From Pratylenchus scribneri (taxonomy: Eukaryota; Nematoda; Chromadorea; Rhabditida; Pratylenchidae), in NCBI GenBank assembly GCA_030063045.1, contig JAQSEB010000085.1, forward strand, positions 591,669 through 655,668: a DNA stretch of 64,000 nucleotides, written 5' to 3'. The first letter of the stretch is position 1. Every line of letters begins with the position of its first letter. The notes beneath the pieces are model-generated. The model saw only the letters and a program-made list of their open reading frames with translations, was not told the origin of the DNA and did no database searches. This document shows, piece after piece, positions 1 to 12,029 of this stretch. The translations under genes were made by a program, and so were the position numbers.

Positions 1-920
1 TTCTTCATGCTTATCTCTCATCCCCTTTGCTCTCCTGCTCACATAAACGGTTCCAGGGGTGCGCGGAAGTCAAAAAGAAGGTGCGCGGGATATCCGGATA
101 TATGGGGATTAAGATGGATATGGGGGGATTAAGTCGGATTAAGCCTGGAATGGACGGGAAATGGTCTTAAGGGCCAGTGGAAGGTCGGGTATTGCCTGAG
201 AGTGAGCGGGATATAACCGGATATATGAGAATATACGTGGATTAAGGGGGATTAAGCCGGATTAAGCTTAGCTAGGGGCTAGGGATTAGGGTTATGGTTA
301 GGGGCGGCATGGGATTTAGGGGCTAGGGGCTTAGGGGTTCGGAGCACACGGGATATAGCTAGATAAAGGGGGATTAAGATGGATATAAGGGGATTAAGCC
401 GGATTAAGCTTAGTTAGGGGTTAGGGATTAGGGTTAGGGGTTCGGAGCATAGGAATCTCGCGAAGCCGGAAGCAAAACAGCCCAAACCGGGCTCGCGACC
501 ATCGATTCCAGGCCTTAATCCGGCTTAATCCCCCCAAATCCACCTTAATCCCCCTTTATCCGGCTTAATCTCGCGCATTCTCCGGACCTCTGTTACACTT
601 CCCTGACCTTCCAATGACCTTCCGAGCCATTTCGCATCCATTTCGCGGCTTAACCCAGCTTAATCCCCCTATATCCACCTTAATCCCCTTATATCCGGCT
701 ATATCCCGTGCTCACTCCAGGCCTATATTACACTTCCCTGACCTTCCAGTGTCCTTCCAGGCCATCTTACATCCATTTCTGGGCTTAATCCCCCTTAATC
801 CTCTTTAATCCCCATATATCCGGATATCCCGCGCACCTTCTTTTTGACTTCCGCGCACCCCTGGAACCGTTTATGTGAGCAGGAGAGCAAAGGGGATGAG
901 AGATAAGCATGAGGGAAGAG
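1..920. repeat. Large foldback repeat with GGGGATTAAG-type subrepeats
   Basis: Bases 1 to about 120 reappear as the reverse complement at about 795-915, including the stretches around GGTTCCAGGGGTGCGCGGAA and GATATCCGGATATATGGGG. The space between them is packed with short degenerate repeats of GGATTAAG and their complements, plus TTAGGG-like runs at 270-450. This is a palindromic unit of about 0.9 kb whose left end may lie outside the window. No ORF in it looks like a gene. It could be a foldback transposable element or a subtelomeric-type repeat; the sequence alone does not decide. Confidence 0.75.
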
Positions 921-3900
921 CAGAGAAGAAGGGAAATCAATTGGGGACAAAAAGAATTGAAATAGGGGACAAAAAAAATGTTCCAAATTATTGGGGACAA
1001 AAAAAATTGAAATAGGGGACAAAAAAAATGGACATACTTTAATTTTTGTAAACAAAAAGCAATTATTAATTTGTTAACCTTATTTATTATCGTTTATATA
1101 TTCCTCCAGAACATTTTATTTTTCATAAATGTTTGTAAAATATGAAAAAAAATACTTATTTTAGAAGCTTATAATTTTTAGACTAATTTTGGGGAACATA
1201 GGGTAATATTTGAGGTGTCAAATTTGGAAAACCGGAAAGTATTCATTATTTTGCGCCCATAGTATAATATTAGGCCATAACAATGGAATGGAATTTATTA
1301 GGCTTTTGGCTGTTTGACGTAAGAATCGGATTAAACATCGGCTATGAGTAAAGATTATTAAATAATTACGTTTAAATCGAAAAAAAATGTCTGGCTATTA
1401 AATGTTATGAAGCCTAAAATTGTGAATAAATTAAGGAATCCTTTGAATTAATCAAAAAAAAATATAAAAAATATTAGAGGATGCCAAAATGCAAAGATGA
1501 CCGTATGAAATGGGAATTTAATGTGGATGTGTCCGTAAGGCCCATTTTTGGTCAAGTGAAAATGAATGGAATTTTTTTTTGTGGTGATTTTAAATGCTTA
1601 AATTTCTTTTATAATGGACGGGGGCGGGGCAAATGAAAAAATTTTAATGGATTGGCCAATGCCCCAAAACATAAAATCCCAAAAATGCGAAATTGCCCAA
1701 ATTCCCAGGAATCTTTTATTTCGGAGTCTTTCAATTTTGCTTTTTTTTTAAACGTTTTCTGTGCAATTTTAAACGGCAAAACAATTAGTTGACCCTAAAA
1801 AGCCTAAATCCCACGCAAATTTTGAATGGGTGAAAATTTAGTGCATTTTTGTCAGGAAATTTGACATTTTTTGGGGGCAAATGGTGGGAAATGTCCAATA
1901 TTTAAGGGTGAATGGCACTCTTTCGTACTTCGATATGTCAATTTGGTGCGCATGGGTGCCGTGGGTGGTTCCATCAAAATTCAGGAAAAATAAAAGGAAA
2001 ATGCCGAAAATTTTGATGGAATACAGCGGGGCAAAAATGTGTGGGAATGAATGATGCCAAGGGCACCATTTTAAGTAGTTGGGGGACCAATTTTGGGAGA
2101 ATGCCGAAATGCCGATGTGCTTCATCAAAATTTATGTGGGAATGATGTTAAAGAATGATGGATTTGGTGCATGCGCGCAAATTTAGTAGTCCCAGGAAAA
2201 TGGCGACATTTTTAACCTCCAATGGAAAATGGATGAATTTGGAAGGGAAAAGTGCCGTCCGAATTCAAGTGCACTTTTCTCGGAATTGGTCAAAAACAAA
2301 TGAGGCCAAATTGTAAAGGAGGACAAAGATTTGACCAACAAGCAAAGAATGCGAATATTGTGAATGGACTCAAAAATATGTGCAAAAAATTTAGTTCCGC
2401 ATTGCGCGCATTGCCAGAGGATGCCTCAAAGGAATTCATCAGCCAAAGAATTTATGAAATGAAATTTTTACTAAAATTTCAAAGATCAAAGTGGCTGCTG
2501 TTATGGAAATTAAAGGACAAGAAATTTTAGGCTTATTAGTAGGTTTTAAAACCGCGGAGGAATTTTAGGCTTATTAGCCAGTTTTAGAACCGATTTATCC
2601 TATTCTAATCATTAGCAAAAGTTTCGCTTAAAGTCCTTAACAAAATTTAATTAATAAAAAGAGTAATTAGCCCTACTGAATATGCCAAAATTTTAAGAAA
2701 ACCGATGAAATTTCAAACCGAAATTTGGAAATTTTACTTGAAATAACCGAAAATAAGAGAAACCGAAAACTGATTTTTTTAAACCGAAAACTGGGTTTTA
2801 AAACCGACACATTCGAGAAACCGACTTTAGATAGCCCTATTTTACAATGCTCTTCGGCAACCATATAAATTTATTCCCTGAAAGTTGGCAAAAGAAAAAA
2901 TATTATTACGCACAAACGCCGTAAAACAACAACTACCAAATTCCGTATAATTCTATTGGAATTGATGTGCGCGAGGTGAATGAAAAGGGCAACGGAAATG
3001 GCATTGGAATTGGATGAATGAAAAGTTGGATGAATGAATGGGATGAGGTGGGGGATATTTTGCGTCATCCAAGGAGGGAATAATGATGGATGGGCAAAGT
3101 ATAATAGTTGAATGAATGAATGGAATAATGAGGTGGATGTCGGCAAAAATTATGCGTGGAATTTATCCATTCATTCACATTTATACGCCCCCTCCGCCCG
3201 TCCGCCCAAATTTGAATGTGCAAATTGGCCCATTTGGATGGATGTGGCCAACTTGTCTCATCAAAAAATGTTTTTCCTTCCTTGCCTTCCCGTCGGTTAT
3301 CCATCAAAAGGGGGAATATAATACTATATGTCTGGAAGGGAAGGGGTATTTTCTATTTTCGGGAATTGTCAGTGCCAAAAATATGGTATAAATTTGGGAA
3401 TGTTTCTATTTTTGTTAACCCACGATGCCCAATTTTTATCCAATTATGTGGAATTGGTCAGCTAATATTCAAGAGGAGAGAGGGCAAAAATGGGAGAATT
3501 TGGCATTTTCTAAAGCGGATTTGACCTTATAAAATGGAAACAAAAACATGTTTTGAAATGTTCCACACTGAAAAATTCTAAGCCAGATTACCGAAATATT
3601 TTATGGTAAAATATATGGCCTAATTTATTAAAAAGAATTTGAAACTAAATTTGATTTGAACAAAAAGTAATTTATTTTTATTTGGTACAAGAATATGGAA
3701 ATTATAGAGGAAAGAAATATTGAAAAATTGGGAAAATGAAGGTAAAAATTTCGGAATTATTTAAAATTATTTAAGCATTTTTGGAATATTTTGGATTATA
3801 GAAAGAAATGAGAAAATTGTGGTGTTTGGAATGCAAACTTCATCTCAGCAAAATGCATCGGCCATAAAGAGGCAACAAAGGCCAATGGAGGCAATGCCCA

Positions 3901-4280
3901 ACAGGGAATGGACGGCCATTCGAATTATCAACTTTTCCTGCACCACCTGCGCATTTATATTAATGGAAATTATTTTTAGCCAAAAATTTAACGCTAGATT
4001 TATGAATTTAAATGAAATTAGAAAGGAATTGGCTTTATCATAAAAATTTTTAATTGAATTTCAAAGCATTTTGAGGCCATTTATAAAAATGGACAAAGAT
4101 AGCAAAATGTTGAGGCTAATTTGATTGGATTATAGGATTGATGGAAGTTCTTTTTGAAGGGAACAAAGAAAATGGATGTGTGGGGTACATTGTTGAATGG
4201 GCCAAAAATTTGATGCAGATACGTAATCTATGGTTGAAATTGGATGGAACTGAAATTTTCCTTTTCTCGTAAGAGAAGGG
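921..4280. other. AT-rich intergenic stretch, no convincing gene
   Basis: At 950-1030 there is a short direct repeat of ATTGGGGACAAAAA. At 2540-2600 a GGCTTATTAG..GTTTTA..ACCG motif is repeated twice. At 2670-2830 there are several copies of AAACCGAAAACT, also seen near 15620-15700. At 2980-3130 there are ATGAATGA-type simple repeats. A 92-codon open frame at 2252-2530 (plus) has a lysine-rich, moderately protein-like composition but no recognisable domain or linked exon, so I do not call it a gene. Confidence 0.55.
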
Positions 4281-6129
4281 GAATTATTCTAAGCGAAAAC
4301 ACAAAACAAGCGGAATTATTCTAAGCGAAAACACAAAACAGGCGGAATTATTCTAAGCGAAAACACAAACCAGACGGAATTATTCTAAGCGAAAACACAA
4401 ACAGGCGGAATTATTCTAAGCGAAAACACAAAACAGGCGGAATTATTCTAAGCGAAAACACAAAACAGGCGGAATTATTCTAAGCAAAAACACAAAAAAG
4501 GCGGAATTATTCTAAGCGAAAACACAAAACAGGCGGAATTATTCTAAGCGAAAACACAAAACAGGCGGAATTATTCTAAGCGAAAATACAAAACAGGCGG
4601 AATTATTCTAAGCGAAAAACACAAAACAGGCGGAATTATTCTAAGTCAGGCGGAATTATTCTAAGTCAGGCGGAATTATTCTAAGCGAAAACTCAAAACA
4701 GGCGGCATTATTCTAAAAGCGAAAACACAAAACAGGCGGAATTATTCTAAGTCAGGCGGAATTATTCTAAGTGAAAACACAAAACAGGCGGAATTATTCT
4801 AAGCGAAAACACAAACAGGCGGAATTATTCTAAGTGAAAACACAAAACAGGCGGAATTTCTAAGCGAAAACACAAAACAGGCGGAATTATTCTAAGTCAG
4901 GCGGAATTATTCTAAGCGAAAACTCAAAATAGGCGGCATTATTCTAAAAGCGAAAACACAAAACAGGCAGAATTATTCTAAGCGAAAACACAAAACAGGC
5001 AGAATTATTCTAAGCGAAAACACAAAACAGGCAGAATTATTCTAAGCGAAAACACAAAACAGGCAGAATTATTCTAAGTCAGGCGGAATTATTCTAAGTG
5101 AAAACACAAAACAGGCGGAATTATTCTAAGCGAAAACACAAAACAGGCGGAATTATTCTAAGTCAGGCGGAATTATTCTAAGCGAAAACACAAAACAGGC
5201 GGAATTATTCTAAGCGAAAACACAAAACAGGCGGAATTATTCTAAGCGAAAACACAAAACAGGCGGAATTATTCTAAGTCAGGCGGAATTATTCTAAGCG
5301 AAAACACAAAACAGGCGGAATTATTCTAAGTCAGGCGGAATTATTCTAAGCGAAAACACAAAACAGGCAGAATTATTCTAAGTCAGGCGGAATTATTCTA
5401 AGTCAGGCGGAATTATTCTAAGTGAAAACACAAAACAGGCAGAATTATTCTAAGTCAGGCGGAATTATTCTAAGTCAGGCAGAATTATTCTAAGTCAGGC
5501 GGAATTATTCTAAGTCAGGCAGAATTATTCTAAGTGAAAACACAAAACAGGCGGAATTTCTAAGCGAAAACACAAAACAGGCGGAATTATTCTAAGTCAG
5601 GCGGAATTATTCTAAGCGAAAACTCAAAACAGGCGGCATTATTCTAAAAGCGAAAACACAAAACAGGCAGAATTATTCTAAGCGAAAACACAAAACAGGC
5701 AGAATTATTCTAAGCGAAAACACAAAACAGGCAGAATTATTCTAAGCGAAAACACAAAACAGGCAGAATTATTCTAAGTCAGGCGGAATTATTCTAAGTG
5801 AAAACACAAAACAGGCGGAATTATTCTAAGCGAAAACACAAAACAGGCAGAATTATTCTAAGTCAGGCGGAATTATTCTAAGTGAAAACACAGAACAGGC
5901 GGAATTATTCTAAGCGAAAACACAAACAGGCGGAATTATTCAAGTGAAAACACAAAACAGGCGGAATTATTCTAAGTGAAAACACAAAACAGGCGGAATT
6001 ATTCTAAGCAAAAACAAAAAAGGCGGAATTATTCTAAGTGAAAACACAAAACAGGCGGAATTATTCTAAGCGAAAACACAAAACAGGCGGAATTATTCTA
6101 AGCGAAAACACAAAACAGGCGGAATTATT
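4281..6129 (-). repeat. Satellite array 1 (32-bp family), about 1.85 kb
   Basis: This is a continuous tandem array. On the plus strand each unit reads GGCGGAATTATTCTAAG followed by CGAAAACACAAAACA, 31-32 bp in all. Shortened 20-bp units (GGCGGAATTATTCTAAGTCA) are interspersed, and blocks of the same order of long and short units recur (for example about 4830-5100 and 5550-5800), which suggests higher-order amplification. It lies about 190 bp beyond the 3' end of the minus-strand membrane protein gene. On that gene's sense strand the unit reads TGTTTTGTGTTTTCGC then TTAGAATAATTCCGCC. Confidence 0.95.
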
Positions 6130-6315
6130 ATGGCATCAAAAATGTTTTGTTTTTAAGCACAGATTAATTTTTGAATGAATCCAAAGTGCCCATTTTTAAG
6201 AGTGTTCACATTTCGAAGAAAAAGAAATATTTACAACAAAATTTCCTTCTGGAAACATCTGCCATTCATGATTTTAAAACAAATTTTGACCCTTTTTGAT
6301 TCATCAACTTCCCCC

Positions 6316-9300
6316 TCAAACAAAATTCACCTGTTCAACGGGCCAATCCAAATATGGGAATGAAAAGTCCAGTTGGCGTTCACAATGCGCGTATGCCCAT
6401 TCCGGGTAATGGCAAAATCTGTGCAGTAAGGAAGTAAAAATATTTTTTGTTTTTGCTTTTTTGGTTTATTTTTGAGGAATTGCCATTTTTGGGTAATGTA
6501 AATTTAATTAGTTTTTTGGTCAAAAATAGGTGGGTGTACAATGATTTTTGTTTTTGCCGATTTTCTGACAATAAAAAGGTGCGGTCGAACGTGATATTTT
6601 CTTTTTAATTCAATTTAATTGGACAAAAAAATTATAAAATAATCAGAGAAAGTTATAGTAATATATCGTTTTTAGCATATTTTCCTATCTTTTGGATCAT
6701 TAATTTTGTCAAACCCAATGAAATCGATTAATTCTTTCTCTAATTAATTCATCCAACTTAAATACTATAAAAGTTACCAAATTTGCAAAATTTATAGCTA
6801 AATTCACTGGAAAAATTTGAATAATTTAAGAAAAATTCGTTCCTATTTTGTGAAAGTTGGAGCAAAAATTCTCATTTTTCCTTTTTTCCTCCAAAAATTC
6901 AATTGGAAATGAATTTCATAAAATAATTCAAAAACACCAACTGACCGAAGCACACCCAATTCGGGGCTCTCTCGACGTGTCACTGGATTCGGTGGCCGAT
7001 CCAAAAGTAATGGAGGCCCTCTCAATTCGTTAGAAGGCTTCAAATTTGCCCAACAAATTATGGAAAATGTGGCCAATGCAACGAGCGTAGTGCCAAGGGC
7101 CGAACCAACTGTCAATAGAATTGGAGGATTAGTTGGAGATTAAATTTGAAGAATTTTTGGATATATCCCTATCAATATTATGGTTGAAGGTGGATTGTAT
7201 GAAGGCAAAGTTAAAAAAATGTCAAAAGAAAGGGCTAATAAGAAAGGAAGTTAACCCAGAAAATAGCCAAAAAATATCGTCAGTTGTGAATATGGTGACG
7301 GATTTCAAAGATTTTGTGCAGAATCCAACCGAACCAAATTACCAAATTAAATTGCAATTCCAAAGTTGATGGAATTGAAATTGTGGATGTTTTGTGGAGA
7401 AAAGGCGATATTTTTGCCTTTAGATTAGTTGACCGGTCCTTCAGTGACTGGAAGTTGGGCCAAACCAATTTTGAGTTGAAATAAAATTAACAAACTTTAT
7501 TATCAAATCACTTTATTTTATTTTATTTCCAAGGAAAATAAATGTTGATTATTGCAGCATTGAAAGTGTTGAATGTGAATGAGAATGAATTGATCATTTA
7601 ATGGGGGAACATTTGCCTGGGGGAAATGATGATGATAACAATCTTTATGGAATAAAAGAAAGTGTGAGAAAGTGAAGAAAATGATTAAATAAAAGAATTG
7701 ATTAATAAAATAATGAAAAATGAAAAGCCAAAAATTTGATGGACCAATAATAGAGTTAACCAAAAATTAGTCAATTAAAAATCCTCATCCGGATCCTCGG
7801 ATCCGTGACATATGGCCGGCCTATTTATAGGTGGTAACTTTAGTGTATTTTTCTACCTATTTTTTGTTAGATTTACCGTATTTCGTCTAGAAATGTACTG
7901 TGGAATAAATAAAATTGCGAAAATTATTTATCAAGGCAATCCCGGAAATAAAACAATTTCTCTGGTGAGCAGATTCAAACCCGTGAACTAATTTTTACAC
8001 AAAAAGTTAAGGGTCGATCCCTTTTAAATTTCCTTAAAATCTTTATAACCCTTAAAACCAGTCTAACTAAACCTAACGGTACAATCATCGGAAAGATGGG
8101 ATGGGGGTCTAGGTGTACTTTCACCTAAAATTTTTACTCATTTATTATGTACCAATGGCGAGAATTTGTCGAAGTGGATGGCCGGTTGGTGGCAAAGGGA
8201 GAAGGGCAAATAAAAGGGAATAAATGCCGGCAATGGACAGCAAATGGACAAAGAAGAGTTGGCAACAATATTGGCCATGGACAAGGGAAAGTAATAAAAG
8301 GGCCAATCCCAAGAGGAGATGCCAATGGGCGGAAGTTAGCCTGAAAATATTATTAATATTTATTTATACCAAGCAAAAATTAAAGTTTGAATTTAAGATT
8401 TTATTTGGTTTATGATTGATTAGTTATTGGAATTGTTCTTTTGGCCACAGCTCCTTAAGGAAGCTGCCAATTTAGGAAGGCGATATGCCATTTGAAAGCC
8501 CTAAATGTCCTCTAAAAAGTGGCTTTACTAATTTTTTTTTCTTCTAAAAATGCGGGTTTATTACACTTAAAGGCATATTTTTTAAAAGGTTGGATTTCAT
8601 AAAGTTTAAAAAAGCTATTTTTTAGAGGATACTTTGGCTCTCGAATTGCCTTCCTAAATAGATTGTTTCATTTATGAGCAATGGCCAAAAGATAAAATAA
8701 TATGGTTAGTTAGAAATGATGCTATTGAAGCTACTTTAGATTTTTAGCCTATAAGACAACAAGGAAGCAACCAATTGGACAAGGCTATATAATATCCTGA
8801 AGCACCAAATCTGCCCTACAAGGCGGCTAATATATTAAAATTTTTTGATAATTAAAATAAATAAACTTCTTTTCTCTCAAAAACCGTCAGTTTATAATGT
8901 TCTAAGATAATTGTGGCCATATTTTAGAGGACATTTAGAGCTTTTTATTGGCATTTAGCCATCCCAGATTGACTATTGCCTCGTTGAACTATGGCCAAAA
9001 TAATTAACCATATATTAAAAATGGCAGAGTCTGTTTTTCCTACCGTAAATATTGTGCCCTTTGGCAGTTTTATTCACTTCCCTCTTCACTCATCAAAGAG
9101 GGGAGTCAATTTCCCCTACCGTAAACAATTTTCTCTTATTAGATGATTTCAATTCCCTCTCTTCACCTGAAATGATTTGCCCTTGCCGAATATGTGAACA
9201 GCACAATGCCGGCACAAAACTGTGCCAACGCACAAATGGCAATGATGGAAGCAATGAACATTTGGGCAGAATGCAAAGCCTCCGTGTGGGGCGAATCGCT

Positions 9301-10791
9301 GATTCGCTCCAGCAAATATGATTGGAAATGGCCGAGTACACGTTCACATTGTAGCTGAAAATGACTTATTATGAATTATTTATTATAAATTTTATTTATT
9401 AAAATGTGGCGAAAATGATGTGTTATTATTTTTAATGGATTTGAGAGTTTGAATTCCTCAAAGAAAAATTAAAGGTTTCTAGGCAAAATTGTTTAGATTT
9501 TGCGATTAAAGTGAAGGTCTCTGGGTATATTTTTGCGCAAATGAATTTGAATTATTTAGACAAAACAAAATGGTTGATTACTCACATCAGATTTTCTTAA
9601 ATAACACTATCCACCTGTTTTGTTGCGGTTCGATTCAACAATCCCGCACAGAAACTTATTTGTCCGCCAGCCATTTTCACTGATGGGAAATTAAAATATC
9701 AAAATTAGGCATGCTGAAATATATCCATTTCTTTTTCCCAATATTCTTTAATTGACTTGCAAAATTAAAATCCTAGACCTGGGGCTATGTCGATTTAAAT
9801 TGTAATCATTCCCAGGCCAAAAGCTAAAATCTTCTCCTATGAGAATCAAATGCCGCCGTCACACATTCTAAATTCGATATTCTGATTATGGCAAGTGAAT
9901 TGAAGAGATCGGCATTTGGAAAGCTCTAAAATTCCTCCCAAAATTTGCCTTACTGTATATAAATAATAGATACTAAAAGCATAATAGGACTTTAAAACAT
10001 TTTGAATTCTGGCGAAAAACGCCACCTTAATAAGCATGATTTCAGGATTCCCAAACATTTGGAGCCTTCGCCTTTTTTGCCTCCAAAGAATTATTGAATA
10101 TTCTAATATCCAGTATATTGAATATATTTAGATTACCTCGTCGAAGGCAAATGGCCTCAGCCGTTGAGGTCAATGAGAGGAAAAATGCGAAAAATGTGGA
10201 CAAAAATTGGAGGAACAATTCACATCTACACGAAAATGCAAATTAAGGGAAATATTTAATAAATGACTTATTCGGAAAATCAAGCAATAGGGCATAGACG
10301 GAAGTGATTGCCGCCGAAATGCCGCACCAAAATGCCAAATAGAAATGAGCGTATGGAAGGCAGAGGAACACGTGGGCCAGACCCACCGTGAATTCCAACT
10401 ATAAAATGGACAATATTTTGTCCCGAAATTATTAATCCAATCAAATAAATTGAGAGATGTCATTTTGAAGAGCGAATTGGCAATTCATTTAGATTAATGA
10501 TTGGCCAATTTGATTTAAAAGAATTAAAAAAAATAAATAAAATAAAAAGAGAACAATTATAGATAATTTTGGTCAAAGTTGATATCGGCACTAAAATGAA
10601 AATGAATTCAATCCTTTTTTATATTCGATTAATAATTTTTGGAAATAGCCTTTTTTGGCCTATTTTTTCGTCTATTATTAGCCTTTTATTAGACGCTTTT
10701 TCGACGCATTCAAATTTCAAAGTTTAAAACTTACGAAGGCAAGTAGGCCGAGTAGTGGGTATAATGTCCAAATTATGCCAATCACTTGCAT
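6316..10791 (-). CDS. Multi-pass membrane protein, 8 exons, family not recognised
   Basis: Exons (minus): 10791-10735, 10398-10268, 10225-10137, 9679-9615, 9354-9167, 8340-8153, 7108-6946 and 6418-6316. Every junction has GT..AG, the phases agree, and the total is 984 nt (327 aa plus stop). The protein begins MQVIGIIWTLYPLL. Hydrophobic segments lie near residues 3-24, 36-58, 65-85, 146-170, 183-200, 205-225 and 238-257, so six or seven membrane passes. A polar loop (about 90-140) contains a possible N-glycosylation site NRT. A proline-rich tail follows the last segment. I know no family that fits. The last exon is the weakest: it may instead splice at 6331 to an exon near 6270. The upstream neighbour is the HtrL-type gene on the same strand, 1.2 kb away. 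Confidence 0.72.
7785..8130 (-). repeat. Dispersed element with a tRNA B-box-like motif (copy 1)
   Basis: It lies in an intron of the multi-pass membrane gene. It shares short blocks in the same order with 63110-63870, notably CGTCTAGAAATGTA followed by TGTAGAAT/TGTGGAAT and, further on, GATGGGGGTCT with CTTCACC. Read on the minus strand, GGGTTTGAATC at about 7975 resembles an RNA polymerase III B box. It could be a decayed tRNA-derived SINE. There is no clear A box, so the assignment is tentative. Confidence 0.35.
8431..8693. repeat. Palindromic MITE, TTTTGGCCATA family
   Basis: The left arm runs from TTCTTTTGGCCA through AGGAAGGCGATATGCCATTT and CCTAAATGTCCTCTAAAAAG. The right arm is its approximate reverse complement. 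The two arms nearly fill the element, so the transcript could fold into one long hairpin. It has no coding capacity. It lies in the intron between exons 9354-9167 and 8340-8153 of the multi-pass membrane gene. Confidence 0.8.
8905..9005. repeat. Half copy of the TTTTGGCCATA MITE
   Basis: Only the right arm is recognisable: TTTTAGAGGACATTTAGAGC, then GCCTCGTTGAACTATGGCCA. It is in the same intron as the fuller copy at 8431-8693. Confidence 0.6.
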
Positions 10792-12029
10792 TCTTATTTA
10801 TATATTTTTTTCTTTTTAAAATTCGAAGCTGGCTATCAAAATATTATGTAGAATTTTTGGCTCTCAATCCAAAATTTCTCGCTCTTTTAACACTTTCCCT
10901 AAATATTTTTGGGTCCCACCCCAATCCCAATCCCAATGGAATTTCAATTTACCATTTTTCTGCGGGGATAAAATTTTCTCTTTTCCAATTTATTTGGAAA
11001 AATTTGTTGCTTTGCTTGATGGAAAAAATATTCACATAAATCCAAGAATTTTAATAGATTTTTATGGCCAAATTGGCCACAAAACATTATGGCCTAAAAA
11101 GGGTGCAATTTTGTTGTATTTTGTTCGTTAATAAACATATTTAGAGTGAGCTCATAATTTTTCATTAGCCCAAAATTGTGGCAAATTCATTCAAATACTG
11201 AAAAGTAAACAAAAAATAAACAAAAATAATTTGACAAAATATTTCTATTTTTATTTCATTTTTTAAATGCAAATAAACAATTTAAAATTTGACTGTTGTG
11301 AGATGAAATTGGCACATTTCCCTGGATAAAATACATGTAAATATAGAGCACAAACAGATAATAAAACATTGGCGAAAGTTCACAGAAACAATGAAAAAAA
11401 ACAATGAGAATTACAAAGTTGGATTGAAATTTAGGGAATGATGGAAAAATGGAAAAAATTCAATTTATAAATTGTCCAAAATCATTTTATAATTTGCTTG
11501 AATTTTTGGTATAATTTACGAATTTTAAGTTTTATAATAGCTTTGTAATAATTTCTCAAGGGATTTCAGTAGCCTATGGAATTTGGCCATATTTTTTCAG
11601 CCCAAAAATTTACATTTCTTAAGCTAAAATTTTTTGTCAATTTTCATTGCGAAAATCTCTTTAAACTGTCCAAGAATTTTTTTTCCGAATTTAGCCATCA
11701 TTTTGAGTACCGTACATCTTATTCTCACCCTCGATTTTGATGAACGATTTTTAGTTTCACTAAAACTCTGGTGAAAAATCCACTATAATTTGTTCAAAAA
11801 TGTTCACAATTTAAGGGAGTATTAAGTTTAAATAAGATATAAGTATGCCTATAGGATATAGCCACATTTTATGGCCCAAAAAAGTTAAAATATTCAATTA
11901 AATTTTTGGACAATTTTAATTGATGTTTTTAGATGACAATGAAATCCACAATAAGACAAAGGAAATGGGATAATTGTCAAAAATTGGGCCCAATTTTTTT
12001 TGATGTATATTTTACTCGTTCAGCGCCAA
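10792..12029. other. Intergenic, AT-rich, no gene seen
   Basis: This 1.2-kb spacer separates two minus-strand genes. It should contain the 3' end of the HtrL-type transcript and the promoter of the multi-pass membrane gene. No conserved element or recognisable repeat is visible. Confidence 0.5.

Noticed and set aside
270..450. Telomere array from TTAGGG-like runs
   Set aside because: The runs are irregular (TTAGGGG, CTAGGGG, GGATTAGGG) and embedded in a foldback repeat. Nematode telomeres are TTAGGC, so this is not a telomere.
4281..6129. CRISPR-like array of regularly spaced repeats
   Set aside because: There are no unique spacers: the whole unit repeats without variable sequence, and the genome is eukaryotic. 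It is a satellite.
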